DNA of 64,000 nt from Gigaspora margarita (GCA_009809945.1 WTPW01000016.1:35650-99649), one strand, 5' to 3'; positions 22,260-36,470 are shown, counted from the stretch's first letter. Made by a program: numbers and translations. Notes: generated by a model not told the origin, from the letters alone.

Positions 22260-22515
22260 ATAATCTCTGATTATTGAAGATGAAAATGAAAGAATTTGTT
22301 AACTATTAGTGTAACTCAAATTTGCTTTTGTTGTTTGATTACCTAATGTATACCATCTATTTTATGCAATATCTAAAAAAAAGTCAATCAAATGCTTCAA
22401 AATTTGAAAGCATTTGTATTATAGTCTTAAGTTCAAGAACAAGTGCAAGTACAAGAGCAATCGATAGCTTCGCAATAGATAAAAAAATTCATGATATGAT
22501 ATTAATAAAAAATAG
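22260..22515 (-). repeat. Dispersed repeat family R1, copy 2
   Basis: The reverse complement contains CTCTTGTACTTGCACTTGTTC and TAATCAAACAACAAAAGCAA, matching 9000-9200, and GCTTTCAAATTTTGAAGCAT, matching 55815. Confidence 0.65.
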
Positions 22516-24588
22516 TGAATATATTAGCAAATGCTAAGAAACAGTTAGGGCCATGTCATTAATCACCTGATTATTTTTTATCAGAGGTCTACTCCCCTCC
22601 CTCTTCTTTAATATATATATAGTCAGGTTCTTATATATAATTTCAACTTTTTTTACCCACTCCCCCCTAAAAAATCACCTGATTTTTGTCACTCCCCTTA
22701 CATTCTATTATAAAATCCATTGGAGTTCTGCTTTTCACATTTTTTGGATACAACATATAAGACTATAAAGATTTAGATGATTGATTTCTAGATTTTTACT
22801 TTTTTTGTAATTGATAATTACTAAGTTTCTAGTTCGTAGTTTTATATCGATCTACTAACCAATAAAATAATGGTTATATGCTTTAACACTTTGATTGGTT
22901 ATATAATCCGTAATCAAAAATGATAAGATAAAAATATCAAAGAACAAGTTATGATCAAAAATGCATCACAATTCAAATTCTAGCAATTGTATCATGATAG
23001 TATATAGTATCAAATCAACCTTAACCATGTGTATCGATTTAACAAATTCTTTATGATAAAAGCATTGCATGCATGTGATACATTTGGAAAAATCTGGTTT
23101 AGTGTACCAGAGATAAATTTTATCATTGTTTTAAAGAGTCAGTTGTGCAGTTAACTAAACAGATGTTATGCACGAATTTTATTTATTTAGTATCAGTTAT
23201 GTATTTCCTATTTTGGCTTAGTTGTAGCATAATTGGGTGATTAGTTCTCCAAACTAAGGATGAGTTTAACGCAATAATTATGTCATTTTGATAGTTGAGT
23301 CACATGTTGATATATATTAATAATTATTAATTAATAATTTGCAATTACAAAAATCAAATAGTAATTTAGAAGTTCTTAATTTAGCTCCAATTATAATAAG
23401 TCGCAGTTATGCTTTGTAACGTTGAACCTTGGGATGTTATCCTGCTTGCTGAATCTTAGTTCGACTCTGCTTGGAACCAAACTCAATAGAGCTCAAGTTT
23501 TTGCAGTCACATGAATTTTATTATTAAAGCATGCTTCAAACAAGTTTGATAGATCGTTTGAGCAATGTTAATTTAGATTATCATTATGACGAATAAATAA
23601 TTACTATCTGTTTGATCTTCTCACACCCACATTCCTGCTCCTGCAGATACTCTATGATCTTCACTCATGGGCAGTTATACATGTGATGACCACTCTCGTG
23701 GAGTAAGAAAATCCTGATCTGCAGATTATTTCTGTTCAAACTATGGATCACTGCCGGTCTGGCTACAGATCACTGCTGGGTCCGATTTGGGACCCTGGAA
23801 CCGTCAAAAAATTGATGTGATGTGACGCATAATTTTATATATGCTCAAGTAGATTCAGCTTTTATATTATGTAGTTTTATTTTATTAAAAAATAGTTTAT
23901 TAATTCGTTTGTAAGTATAAAAATATTTGATATCTTGCTAGAAGGCAAAGTTGAGGGTTCTACGGTGCGGTGTATAAAGTTAAGAACTTAAATTTGAATA
24001 ATACTCCTTCCTATCAAATGCACCAAGGTTAGTTTAAAATTTTAATTTTGAAAAGTTATTTTTTGTTTTTTTTTTAATAGTTGGATTTGATTCAGAATTA
24101 AATAATAAAAGAGTCTATGTGGATATTAGTAGAGTTTATATTTTTTAAATTGAGACTATCGTGTAGCTGCTCTTCTTTTTATCACATGATGTGCCTAGTG
24201 ATGAGATGCCATGAACAAAGCTATGGGCATCCATTTGTCATGAGATCACAACCCACATTCCATGATATCGATGAAATGATTCGTAAATATGAGGCATTGT
24301 ATAGTATATCAACTTGAGTGGTTTAGTGGTGAATTTGGGAAATTGATTAAGTGAAGTCATTAGAAAAGTTTGTAAGTATAATGTATTATGCATTAGATAT
24401 CCTTAGTGCTTAGTGACGAAACTATGAGATCATAGGAGTTGCTTTTGAGGAGAGAAAATTAGAAGTTTGTTTTCCTTCTTTTGTCTTTGCACAAGCTCAA
24501 CATAACTAGCTTTGCCGTTAGTGCCCACTCACCTGCCGTAGGGTAAAGAGCATTAAGGGTTTGAGGTATTGAAGGGTTGTAAGTATGA

Positions 24589-24717
24589 TCGATAGCCTGA
24601 GTAAACAACCTGGACATCGAAATGTGGTACTTCGATAGACCTGGTGAACAACCTGGATATCGAAACATGGTACTTCGATAGCCCAAGTGACCAACCTGAA
24701 TATCAAAATGCAGTACT
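24589..24717. repeat. 43-bp minisatellite, three copies
   Basis: Units CGATAGCCTGAGTAAACAAC CTGGACATCGAAATGTGGTA CTT, each 43 bp, at about 24589, 24632 and 24675. Frames through it are by-products of the repeat. Confidence 0.8.
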
Positions 24718-26967
24718 TCTCAGATTTTGAAGAAAGTGAGAGCCATTTTAGAGATACTAGGAACTAACTGTGGACCACGTGAGCAGTGAGGCGAGAACCA
24801 ATATAGTGTTTCCATAGTTGCTATCATTACTGCACCAGGTGATTGAGTGATAAATGTGCTATTTAGATAATGTCCAAAATTTTTTAGTGTATAGTACTGT
24901 ACATATAGTACATATAGTACTTAAGAGTAAAATTGCTTTAGTGGCAATATTAGTCTGTATTTCAATTAATATAATATTTAATTCTATTTTAATAAATAAA
25001 TATTTAGGTTGTTAAAAATTAATTATTCAGTTAACACTTCAAGTTTAATTTAGTCCAGAGATTTTAGTTGAGCTACTAATTAGGTCAGATAAATTTGATT
25101 TGGTAGTAACATTACATTCCTCTTACAAAAGAAAGAAACAAAAAAAATTTTTTAATAAATAAAATTATATATGCATTTATCCAAGAAAAAGACTTAATAT
25201 GTACATTACAATTTTTATCGCCAAAATTCTCATAATCTAGTGATCGCAATCTGCATTATTTTAAAGTACAGTAAAACCTCCATAAGTGCACACTCTATAA
25301 TTGCACATCCTCTCTATATGCACATCATTTCTTGGTCCCAAGCCCAGCTTAGAGCTAAGTGCACACCCTCTATATTCTGCACGTGCAAGTGATTCTGAAC
25401 TTTATGTATATTAAAATTTCTTCTGTAAATGCATGCATGTGACGTTTATGAAATGATAGCCAATCAGAAATTAGTATGTGATTACTATTCGAAATTGGTT
25501 ATAGATCTCGTATTAAACAAATACAAACAGGTGGCCATGTTCATAAAAATTCTTTAGTTGGCATAGAATTTAAAGATGGCGTATACATTTTAATGTTTAC
25601 AGCAATTTAAAATAAAATCATTGTTCACACTGCCCAGTTTATACATTTAAATATTATTAAACGTAATATCAGTACATTAAATAATTATTAAAAATCTATA
25701 TGATTCTTTTAGAGTACATCATGTGCAAGCTCCCTAAAAGTTACGTTTGATGATGCATGTTAAGTTATATTCTGTAAAAGCTATGATATCTGTGTTCCAT
25801 ATAATGATTATGTTATACATGCGAACATATGTATGTACAAATGTGTGTACGTACAAGAATAATATGATTGCAAAGATAGTTAGAAATACCCAAAACTAAG
25901 CCAAACCATGACCAAGTTATAACTTGACAATCAAATAAGCCTTACTATAGCTTTGAAACTGTGCTTAAAACTGATATGTCTAATTTAGAATAAAAATTTC
26001 AAAGCCATGGTTAAACTGGCTCAATTATTAGCCAATCCTATCTATATGAATAAGGCTGTATTAGAATATAGTATTGAGTTTATAATGAACATTAAAAAAT
26101 AAAAAATGATAAAATTAAATGCTTTGGAATAGAAAAAGGAAAGTATGATAAAATACTTTCGTTGCACTGCTCCAAAAGCCCCTAATCGAATAAAAATGTA
26201 GAATCTAAATAGAAAATATAATATAGAAATAACTATAAATAAGAGATGTAAATCCAAGAAAAAAAAAATAAAAACAAAAAATTAAACAAAAAAATTAAAC
26301 AAAAAATTAAACAAACCTTTGATAATACTGTATTGAAAATATCTAACAAGAAAACTACCCTAACTGAAATCCAAAAGCGAGATCTTTGCGCTTATGCCCT
26401 CAATAACAAAATGACATGAGATCAATATATTAATTGGATTGAAAAAAAGTGGGAGATTAGAATTGATGAAAGCACCATATCTCATATCCTAAAAATAGGA
26501 GAACAACAATTTAGTTTAGAACCAATTAGCCCAGATAAAAAATGAAATAAATTTGTTTCCTATCCTAAACTTGAGTTTGCACTCAAGGAATTTGTTTTAA
26601 ATTATCAAGATAAAACAGTATTAAGTGATACAATACTTATCTAAAATCAAAAATGCTTGCTAAAAAATTAAAAATTCCTCAAAGCGCATTTAAATTTTCT
26701 CCTGGGTGGCTTTAAAAGTTTAAGGATCATAATGGTATTCATCAACGTAAGATTGAAGAAGAGGCAGCATCTGTTAATTTAACTGCTATTAGCAATGCTT
26801 TACCCTTATTAAAAAATCATTGCTCTGAATATCCTCTTAAAAGAATCTACAATATGGATGAAACCAGGCTTTTTTATAGATAAAATCATTTGGTATTATC
26901 CTATTATTTTATGTATTTAAATAGAAGTTTTTTGTTGTTAGTTTAGAATAACTTAATACAGTATATT

Positions 26968-27028
26968 AGCTGCTATCAATAAAAATTAGATATATTTATG
27001 TCTGATTTTTATTGATAGCAGCTTATAT
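26968..27028. repeat. Palindromic element inside pogo intron 1
   Basis: AGCTGCTATCAATAAAAAT pairs with ATTTTTATTGATAGCAGCT around a short loop. It is the same architecture and partly the same sequence as 18292-18355. It lies fully inside the intron and so need not affect the protein. Confidence 0.75.
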
Positions 27029-27490
27029 TTCTATTCTATAGGTTAGAGCCAGATCGAACACTAGCAACTAGGCGTCTTTCTGGACGTAAAATGAACAAAG
27101 AACGCCTTTCGATCGCATTATGTGTAAATGCCAATGGTTCCCATAAATTAGACCCTCTTGTAATTGGCAAATATCGAAACCCCTACTATTTTAAAAATAT
27201 ACAAATTCAAAATATGGCTATGAAGTATAGTAGTAATGCGAAAGCTTGGATGATTTTGTCGCTATTTCAAGAATTGATTCAAGAATTTGATCGTCAAGTT
27301 GACAAAATGTATCGAGGCCAATGTGTATTACTTCTTCTTGATAACTGCCCCAGTCATAATTTAGCTAGACTTACTTTGCAATATACTGAAATTCTTTTTT
27401 TGCCTCTGAATACTACTTCGAAACTTCAACCATTGGATGCCGGGATTATTATGACCTTTAAAAAACACTATCATCACATTCAAGTACAGT

Positions 27491-27588
27491 AAGGTATATC
27501 TAGTACTTATATTCATAAATTCTTACATATATTCGAATATTCATAATTAATTTATTCATATATTCGAATATATTTTTGAATATTTATA
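27491..27588. mobile_element. Left part of AT-rich foldback in pogo intron 2
   Basis: It begins AAGGTATATCTAGTACTTAT next to the donor-like GTAAGG. The right tip at about 37998-38022 gives the reverse complement AGGTATACCTAGTGCTTGTA. Between the two tips, ATATTCATAAATATTATGAA motifs fill both sides of the LINE. I read this as an element (or an expanded repeat) that entered the intron before the LINE. Confidence 0.6.
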
Positions 27589-27948
27589 AATATTATGAAT
27601 ATTCAAAAATTTAAAATATACTAAGGATAGGCCTTTGGGCATCAACTAAAAGTGACCACAAACTCTAGGAGTAAACTAGTTTTTTAATTAAAGAACAAAG
27701 TGAAGTAAACAAGGAATACATACGAGACACCTACTTCCTTGCTACACTGCTCAAAGCTTCACCTGACCTCAAGATGACTACAATTGAAGACGATCCAACA
27801 CTCATAGAAATTCAACAGTCGACTTCTCAAATACTTCAAACGCACGCCCCCAATGAATGCCTAGCGAAAAAGCAAAACTGAGACTGACTCAATTTCACCT
27901 TCTATCCAACAAGAAAAAAGTAGCAATTCTGCTACACTCCCATCTTAG

Positions 27949-29037
27949 TTGCAAATTTTACATTTTTGATACTCCTGCACTTACTTTTTTGATACTGATC
28001 TATATGAAAATTCTCCAGTAAAAATAAGAATTTTCAAAACTTTGAGCGAAGATATCTTGGCAACCATATGACCAAATTTGGTAAAACTTTTTTTATTTGA
28101 ATTCTATGGCTTCATAGAATTCAAATAAAAAAAATTCATCGAATTTAGTCAAGTGGTTGTCGAGTTATCTTCACTCAAAGTTAGAGAAAATCAAAATGCC
28201 TACCAAAATAGAAGCTGCGCCAAATTTTTTATTTAACTTTGAGTGAATATACCTTGACAACCATCTGACCAAATTTGATAAAACTTTTTTTTTGAATTCT
28301 AAAGCTTCATATAATTCAAATAAAAAATTTTTATTGTATTTAGTCAAGTGGTTGTCAAGATATCTTCGCTCAAAGTTAGAAAAAAATCAAAACAACTATC
28401 AAAATAGAAGCTGCACCAAATTTTTTTCTAAATTTGAGCAAAGATGTCTTGATGACCATCTAATCAGATTCGATAAAACTTTTTATTTGAATTCTATGGC
28501 TTTATAAAATTCATATAAAAAAAGTTTTATCGAATTTGGATAAATGGTCGTCAAGATATCTTCGCTCAAATTTAGAAAAAAATTTGGCGCAGCTTCTATT
28601 TTGATAGTTTTGACTTTGAGCGAAGATATCATGACAACCACTTGACTAAATATGATAAAAATTTTTTTATTTGAATTATATGAAGCTATAGAATTCAAAA
28701 AAAAAGTTTTATCAAATTTGGTCAGATGGTTGTCGAGGTATCTTCGCTCAAAGTTAGATAAAAAATTTGGCGCAGCTTCTATTTTGATAGGTGTTTTGAT
28801 TTTCTCTGAATTGAGCGAAGATAACTTAACAACCACTTGACTAAATTCGATGAATTTTTTTTATTTGAATTTTATGAAGCCATAGAATTCAAATAAAAAA
28901 AGTTTTATCAAATTTGGTCTTATGGTTGCCAAGATAATTTCGCTCAAAGTTTTGAAAATTCTTATTTTTACTGGGATTTTCATGTCGATCAGTATCAAAA
29001 AAGTAAGTGCAGGAGTATCAAAAACATAAGATTTGCA
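27949..29037. mobile_element. 1.1-kb foldback inside LINE ORF1
   Basis: TIRs exceed 100 bp: TTGCAAATTTTACATTTTTG, ATACTCCTGCACTTACTTTT, AAAATAAGAATTTTCAAAAC and TTTGAGCGAAGATATCTTGG on the left recur inverted on the right. The interior is six or so alternating inverted copies of a unit joining TTGAGCGAAGATATCTTGRC AACCAT, GACCAAATTTGATAAAAC and GAATTCTATGGCTTCATAG. Flanks TCTTAG / TCTCAG may be a 6-bp TSD with one change. All ORFs here are by-products of the repeats. Confidence 0.85.
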
Positions 29038-30365
29038 TCTCAGTTACCCCAGCCATCACATGACCAAACCATCACAACAAACATTGTTTCTGACCCACAA
29101 ATTTCTACAAATGCTCCCATAAATGATTATCCAGCCCAAACAGGAAACACCTTGACCCCAATAGAATTAGAAGTTCCCACAGTTACCCCAACTGGATCAA
29201 CTACAGAAGAGTCAACAAACCTGATTAGTCAGCACCTAGACCAGGCACCAGTCCTATCCCAACCAACTAACCCAACCGCCTCTAATATGAGAATCGATGT
29301 AGATGATGACATGTCTGTTGCCAGATCTGACGTAACTGTAGAATCTACCCAAATTGCCGTTCACAAGACATACAGCCAAGCAGTGACTTGACAAAGAACA
29401 AATAGACTCCCCAAGCAACCTGACAAATGTACTGAACTATGGTTAAGTCACATAAGTGCCAAATTACAGAAGAGACACAACAAACTATTCGACTTTACCC
29501 TTTGGCATAATGATGCAATTATCGACAGTTTTACCTCAGAAAAGAAATTCGCGGCCTTTATCAACTACAAATAGAAAGTCCTACCAACAACTAAAATAAT
29601 TCCTACTGCTATCAAGTTGAAATTTAAATATCATGACACATCCTTTTTTCGTACCTTTTCACAAACAAAAGCAAATCAACCTGCCCACCAAACCGAATTT
29701 ATGACCCTTTTTAATAATGACCTCGAATGATACAAAAGTCATTATAAAGTACTTGTCACTAATCATTTTAATCGTGATCAAATATACGACAAACTCAAAA
29801 GACAACTAGCCCTAGACCACATCACCAACTTAGATATGATTAAAACAAAACCTAATGACTCAACTCATGCAATATACTATGCAATAGGATTTGCCCATAT
29901 CAGCTGCACCCTCATGTTTGAGAAAATGAGACAGATCATATTACAGTAATAGATAAACAAAAATCACTCCTACCAGAAAGTCCTGAAGCCATTTCGGACA
30001 ACATCAAAGCCATCTTCCCTTTCAAACTCCCATAGAAAACAGAACTGACACTCATTCAATAGTAATGACCTTAAGAAAAATCTACATCTTTGACTCCCTT
30101 TCAGATATCTATTTCAAAAGAGTACTCATCTCACTCCCTTACAACTATAAAGATCTACATCCATCACTCCCAAAAATGTTCCCAATTTGCTTTGAACATC
30201 AACTCAAGAACCTGAGCTACTACTGGAGTTAGTTAAAGCAATACTACACATTTGAATGAATACCACCTAACTACTTCGACCTACCTCCACCAAAACTGCC
30301 TCTCCCATCCACCCCACAGGAGTTGGACCACAGAATTCATAATATGTTCACCTTCATCCCGAGTG

Positions 30366-30965
30366 ATGCTGAGTAGAGATCTTATCCGGACAAAAATTTT
30401 GTATTCAGATATTTATTTGGTCAATCTTTTTAATATTCAAATATTCATTCAAAAATTTTAAAAATATTCAATGAATATTCACTGAAAATTTATTGATATT
30501 AAATATATAGTACTAAATATAAAAAAATAAAGTAGTATAATTCAAAAACAAATAACTTTAAAAAATTCTCTTTAAGAAATTTGTTGTCTTAATCCAAAAC
30601 CACAATTTTGTTAAAGTAGATATTTATTTAATTTATAATTATAAAAGTTATAATATTTTAAAGTTTATATATATTTAAAAATTTGGTATTAAAAATTAGT
30701 TATATATATTTTTTAACTAATTAGAATTTTTATACAAAAATTAGCCAATCATATTTGATTAATAATATCAAAATTTGCTACTTTTAATATATATATATTC
30801 AATGAATATTCAATGAATATATTTAGTGAAAATTTTAAATATTCGAATATTCATTTGGTGAAAATTTTATATATTCAAATATTCAAACATTCAGTGAATA
30901 TTTGAATAAAACATTTAGTGAATATTTGAATAAAACATTCAACAGATCTGACCTCTAATGCTGAG
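30366..30965. mobile_element. 584-bp hAT MITE with TSD ATGCTGAG inside LINE ORF1
   Basis: The element 30374-30957 starts TAGAGATCTTATCCGG and ends CAGATCTGACCTCTA. ATGCTGAG is present on both sides (30366-30373, 30958-30965). The interior is AT-rich with ATATTCAATGAATATTC repeats. Removing it and one TSD rejoins the flanking ORF1 residues SDAE and DFKRHTK in frame. Confidence 0.9.
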
Positions 30966-31739
30966 GATTTCAAAAGACATACCAAAATACTAAGAAGCTA
31001 CTATAAGTTCAAAAGAATGCCCAACGATTTCATCACACCCAAATCTCGCTTACTAGATGATCCAAAAAGATCAAAACTTACTTGGTCTATGATTTCCCAA
31101 TCGTAGACAAAGAGTTGGCGAAGCACTTTATCACCAAGATCCAAAATAGATACATAATCCCCATTCCAATACCTGAGAAATATATGGTAGTCAACCACTC
31201 TGACAAACTGACACTTCTAGTAGACCCATCTGAAGTCTCATTAGTTAATTTAACCATATCTATTAGAAGCCAAGTAGTCCTCTTAGATACAGTCAAACTA
31301 CTCCATCAACACTATTACTTCCTCAGAATTCCAGACAAATGGATTGATATACCATTCGAAGACACATTCAATATACAAACTAAAATACCCTCCACCTTGG
31401 ACGACTTCCTCCAATACGTCAATATATATATTTCAGAATCAATAGACCTATTCCCTATTCATGAATATGATAAAGCCAAACAAGCGATAAAAATACTCGA
31501 AGAATTATTCAATACATTAGCTATACCTACTTACCTCAACCTCCTACCAGACCTACCAGACCCCGAATGGGACTTATTCAAAAGAAAAAGAAAAAACGTA
31601 CAAAATAACAAAGAGTCAAACCAATGAAGACACCACCCATACTGGGAACAGACAATCGCCATTCCATAATAATACAACAATAACCCAAACCTCACCACCT
31701 GATATAACACACCCAGTTCATTTTACTCTAGAACTATCA

Positions 31740-34700
31740 CAACCACTCAAAATCATAACTTACAACGTACAAGGCCTTGGTGTTAATATCAAATTTCAAC
31801 AATGGCTTGAATACTGCAATGAACAAAAAGCACACATAATATCTATGACAGAAACAAAGTGGCCAGAATCAACAACTCCTAATATCTCGCTTATTAACCC
31901 TTCTACAAAATATATATAGCGAACTGCGATACAGAAACAGCAATACAGAGAGAAGCCAGTATGGGAACAGCTCTTGCATTATATCCTGACCTATAGCCAT
32001 ATATTCATAACATAGACAAAGTCCCTAGAATGACAATTATGATTGACCTATACCTTCCACAAGACCACAAGACAAGAATAATTTTGGTGTACCTCCCCTC
32101 CTCAGTATCAAAACATTCCAACCATGCCCAAAAATCAATAAATAATTGGATTCAAAATGCACACTCACAACAATTTGATATAATTGTAATGGGTGACTTT
32201 AACAATAATATCAACAACCAAAAGCTTCCAAATCGGCATTTACTAAACAAGTTACAAGAAAGTGGCCTCACTAGCTTACTTAACTTCAATGATATCGAAG
32301 AACACACATGGTTCAGAGACAACAGCAGAAGTCAAATAGCCGAGATCTAGACAAGCTACTCAATATTACTAGATGTATTGGAACCCAAATTGTCAACCAC
32401 TGATGAATCAACCAAAAGTGACCACAAAATTCTATCGATAGAATGGAACACCGGAATAAGCCTAAAAACAGATCGTAAAAAACAGAGCAAAAGAAAGATC
32501 TATATGTATGATAGAGTCACAACTGATGATTGGACCAAATTTTTAGATGATCTTATAAAAAAGATGGAAGAACATCAATTACATTCTCCCATTATTTAAG
32601 ACGAAAACCATCTCAACAAATATTGGAATACATGGGAAAATTTATTGTGCGCAACCATCAACAAACACATCCCTTACTCCTACTCAGCTCCACGAACCTT
32701 CTATAGTCATTCCTTTAAAGCCACCCAACTATATAAAGCCCTCATCCTAATGAACAAAACGATATCCCAGATTACAAAACCAACTATACCCATCACTTTA
32801 GATTACATTACAAATACGTTAAACAACAATTTACAAAAAATCCATAGCCTATCAAATTTAGAGGTACCAACACTATGACCATCCTACCTATTCACAATAA
32901 ACTTCAAGGTGACTGTACAAATGCTATCAACAATACAAGTAACTCTACACAAAAGTGAAAAAATTAGAACACAAACAGCAGAAAAATGATACAATTAACT
33001 CCTTCATCGAGAACCGATATAAAAACTTTACCAACAATACAACAAAAATGATTAATAGTGTATTAGATAGACATATGGATACAGTAACTTTCAACAACAT
33101 CATTACCCCAACAGAGGTAATAACCCAACTAGACCAAATTAAAGCCGCAACTCAACAATACTTTAAAAACTGGACCCGATCCAACCTACTGAATAAAGAA
33201 AAATGGCAAGAATAGGAACTGGACTACAACCCTCCACTAGGATTTGACGAAAGTATATATTTAGAAGCCATCCTGGAAATACCTTTTCAAGAAGTTATAG
33301 ACACAATAACCAAAGCTCTAATAAAAAAAACAACTGGCCCCTCGACCATCTCAAATAAAATTCTTAAAAAACTCCCTATAGAAGGAATTGAATTTTTGAC
33401 AAAAATCTTCAACGCATGTCTACATTTAAGAAAAATACCACAAAAATGGCACAATAGCCTGGTGTGGCCTATTTCAAAAAAGGCACAATACAAGGAAGTC
33501 CTATCATAAACTAGACCTATCACCTTAATAGACCATACCCATAAAATACTAACAAAAATACTAACTGAAAGACTCTCAAAGATTCTTTTAGACACAACAT
33601 TCTTGCACCACAAAATAATGTTGCGCTCCCCCTCACATTAACCATAGTTTCTATCCAATAACTCAACCATATCATGGAAGATGCACACTCATATAATTGT
33701 GAATTTTGGATATTATATCAAGATATGTCAAAGGCTTACAATACTATCCACTTATCTCTACTTAGCCAAGCCCTTAACCATATACATGTACTATTGCATC
33801 TAAGAGAATTAATAATCAATATATTTACTAATAGAAAGAATCAAGTAATCACATCTATCAGAAAAATACAACAATATGAAGTACTTGATAGAATCGACCA
33901 GGGTAAGATGCTGTTATCTATTTTATGGAGAATATACTACGACCCCTTACATATCGCATAGCATCCCAAATCAAAGGTTACCAAATGTCCACTCAACCCC
34001 CTTATCAACTAGCTATAAAAACACACAATACATCAGTAATAGCATATATGGATGACACAGCATAGATCGCATCGAATAAACAGGAGATAGAAAAAATAAT
34101 TAAACTAGCTACCTCATTTTAGGAAATGGCCAATATCTGAGTAAATCCTAGTAAATCGATCCTAATTCACAACTCAAAAGACGATAACGACAAATTAATA
34201 ACATTTCAGGAACAAACCATAAAAAACCTTGACCGAAATGAACCATTCTGCTATTTAAGAGCATGGTTCTCAAGAGAAAAAAATAATATCTGCATTCATA
34301 ATAAGATCCTATATGAAGCCAAAGCAGCAATCAAAAGACTCCGCATGGCAAAGATAACGGCCAAACAAGCTATATACATAATCAACTTAGTGATCATGAC
34401 ATGCCTAGCATACAGAGTACAAAGTACCTACCTACCACCCTCCAAATTAAAACAACTCGACAGCCAACTTACAACTATTGTGAGATATAAGAATCAACTA
34501 GCAAGAGGAGTACCAACATCAACACTACACCACCCCCACATATACAGTTTAAAAAAGACATTCCAAGTACAAACTGCCCAACATACTAGCATCTTAACAA
34601 AATTACTAAATTTACCAACCTTCGATCAACAAACATTAAAAATCAGACTTCAACAACTGCAAATAGCGGCAAATACTAATAAATCAATACTAATATAGCA

Positions 34701-36470
34701 ATCCGTTGTTCTGCTTGGGGAGGCATCAACAACTACTGCACATATGATATGACAAATTCATAATAAAAATATTCAATTCAAAAAAATCAACAATAGATGG
34801 CCAATCCCAAGAAAGGAATCAGGAACATCAATAAATTGGTTACTAATGGACAACAAATGTCAACACACACTAAAATACTACCTGAACAAGCATAACATCG
34901 CATATATAGAACAATTCACAAACTTAGACAATACCAACTTCCTAGAGTGGACCCCATTCCACTACAACTTACAAAAAATACCAGAGAAAGGAAGCCCCGG
35001 TGGTTCGACGAGACCAAGCAAGTAATATGTAACAAAGCCAATCCCACTCTTATACTAGAAACACCAAATCTGTTCATATGGCAAAGACACAACCCAAACT
35101 CATCTAAATGGATCATAACACAAAACATGGAATTTGGAAAAATATCGAGTATATATCACAATAAAGCAAAAATACATCACTATATCCTAGCACCCGAACA
35201 TAACCAACTCTTACCTTGCACAAACTGTAACTTGAGAAACAAAACAATCAAATCAAAGAGTTGTTTCATCAGTAGACCTACATCATCCCTATATAGTATA
35301 ATAGTAAACAGTAACCGCAGATAGCATAGACAACTTTCTAAATTAATAAATTCCAAAAAGCTAAATAAACACCTACTCTGAACTCAAAGGGATCAACATT
35401 ATATACTAAGCAAATATTACATCACGCAACAGTTTTGTTTAGCATTTACAAACATAGACAAACTCCTATAGGATCGCTACTACAACAATCAAAATAAACA
35501 ATTACAAATCAAAATCCAATTTCAACAAAATTCTAGCCAAGCTAGTATCCTCACATACAATATACAATTCAACCCGCCATTCAGAACTTTCAATTTAAGC
35601 AATACCAATTGGCCTTCTAACAACAAACTAATGATAACAACAATGATACTAATATAGACCTTGCTCCCAACAAAATCAATAGTAAATATAACAACAAATA
35701 AAATAAAAATCGAGAATCTAATCAATCGTATCACAACAACACCAAGTTACCTAAAAGAACACAAACTTAAGGGAGATCTATCACTATATCTATTATGCCT
35801 ATATTCGATATTCACATCAAAAGAAATAAAATAGAACTTTACCCTTGATGAATCGCTCGAGATAATAAACAAAACAACTGACATCCTAACTACTGAATTC
35901 TTACCGTCAAAAATACTTACAAGAGGCTTTTCAACCCAATTCAACCACCTTGACCAACCTTACTCAACTCGACATCTAATAAAAATTACAGATAAAGCAA
36001 AACTGATAAACAACTGGCTATCTCAAACAAGAATAAACAATTGGCATAAAACAAATAACATCAACTGGAAATTAACATACAATAGTCTCAACAACTACAA
36101 TAGACACCTAGCAAGAAGAACGGACCCTAAAGAAGAAAGAATTAAATCATTCAAAGTGAAATTACTAACATTTAAATTACTCATACTACTAACTCTCCAC
36201 ACTAGGAATCCTGAATGTTACCCTAGCTATAAATGCCCACTATGCCACCAGGCAGAAGATGATGCAATCCACTGGCTAATTTGCCCAAAAAACGAAATAA
36301 AAATAGAAGAGATACTCAAAGACATCATGAACAAGACAGCAAGAAAAGAAGATAGTTCACTTTCGAACCAAGAGAACTACATTATGAAATTTATTGAAAC
36401 ATATACCACCAAAGAAATCCCACTAGCGGCAATAACTTCTGACACAACCTTTCCTACTATACAATAATCA
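31740..36470 (+). pseudogene. LINE endonuclease / reverse transcriptase polyprotein, decayed
   Basis: APE-type endonuclease: KIITYNVQGLG (31750), SMTETKWPE (31843), IVMGDFNNN (32183), SDHKILSIEW (32417). Reverse transcriptase: TGPSTISNKILKKL (33330), motif A YQDMSKAYNTI (33714), motif B DQGKMLLSILWRIYYDPL (33897), motif C AYMDDTA (34042-34062, followed by TAG). Post-RT region: NQLARGVPTSTLHHPHIYSL (34492) and a second CxxC (PCTNCN, 35215). Near the end CPLC...H...C (36234-36284) is a CCHC knuckle typical of LINE C-termini. RNase H motifs were not recognised. There are many stops (for example at 31918, 32348, 32597, 33212, 33508, 33959), so no activity is expected. Confidence 0.85.

Larger units (their letters stand above)
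21434..25268. other. Long gene-free region with repeats only
   Basis: No frame with a recognisable domain on either strand. It contains the R1 repeat copy (22260-22515), a 43-bp minisatellite (24589-24717) and a GC-richer island at 23630-23830 (ACTGCCGGTCTGGCTACAGA) that I cannot assign. Confidence 0.5.
27773..31627 (+). pseudogene. LINE ORF1-like region, interrupted twice
   Basis: The start MTTIEDDPTLIEIQQSTSQI (27773) is cut at about 27948 by a foldback; Thr/Pro-rich sequence resumes at 29044. TELWLSHISAKLQKRHNKLF and DQIYDKLKRQLALDHITNLD follow with stops between them. The hAT MITE splits IPSDAE from DAEDFKRHTKILRSY. The last piece runs to TAA... at 31625 (IVDKELAKHFITKIQNRYII; FPIHEYDKAKQAIKILEELF). 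No RRM or gag-type knuckle is certain. Such ORF1 proteins bind element RNA. Confidence 0.6.

Noticed and set aside
24459-24706. Two minus-strand frames with RYPGC/RCPGC repeats
   Set aside because: They are products of the 43-bp minisatellite; no domain or start context.
28292-28840. Frames with YNSNKK and LSRYLRSKLE repeats
   Set aside because: They are alternating inverted repeats of the foldback inside the LINE.
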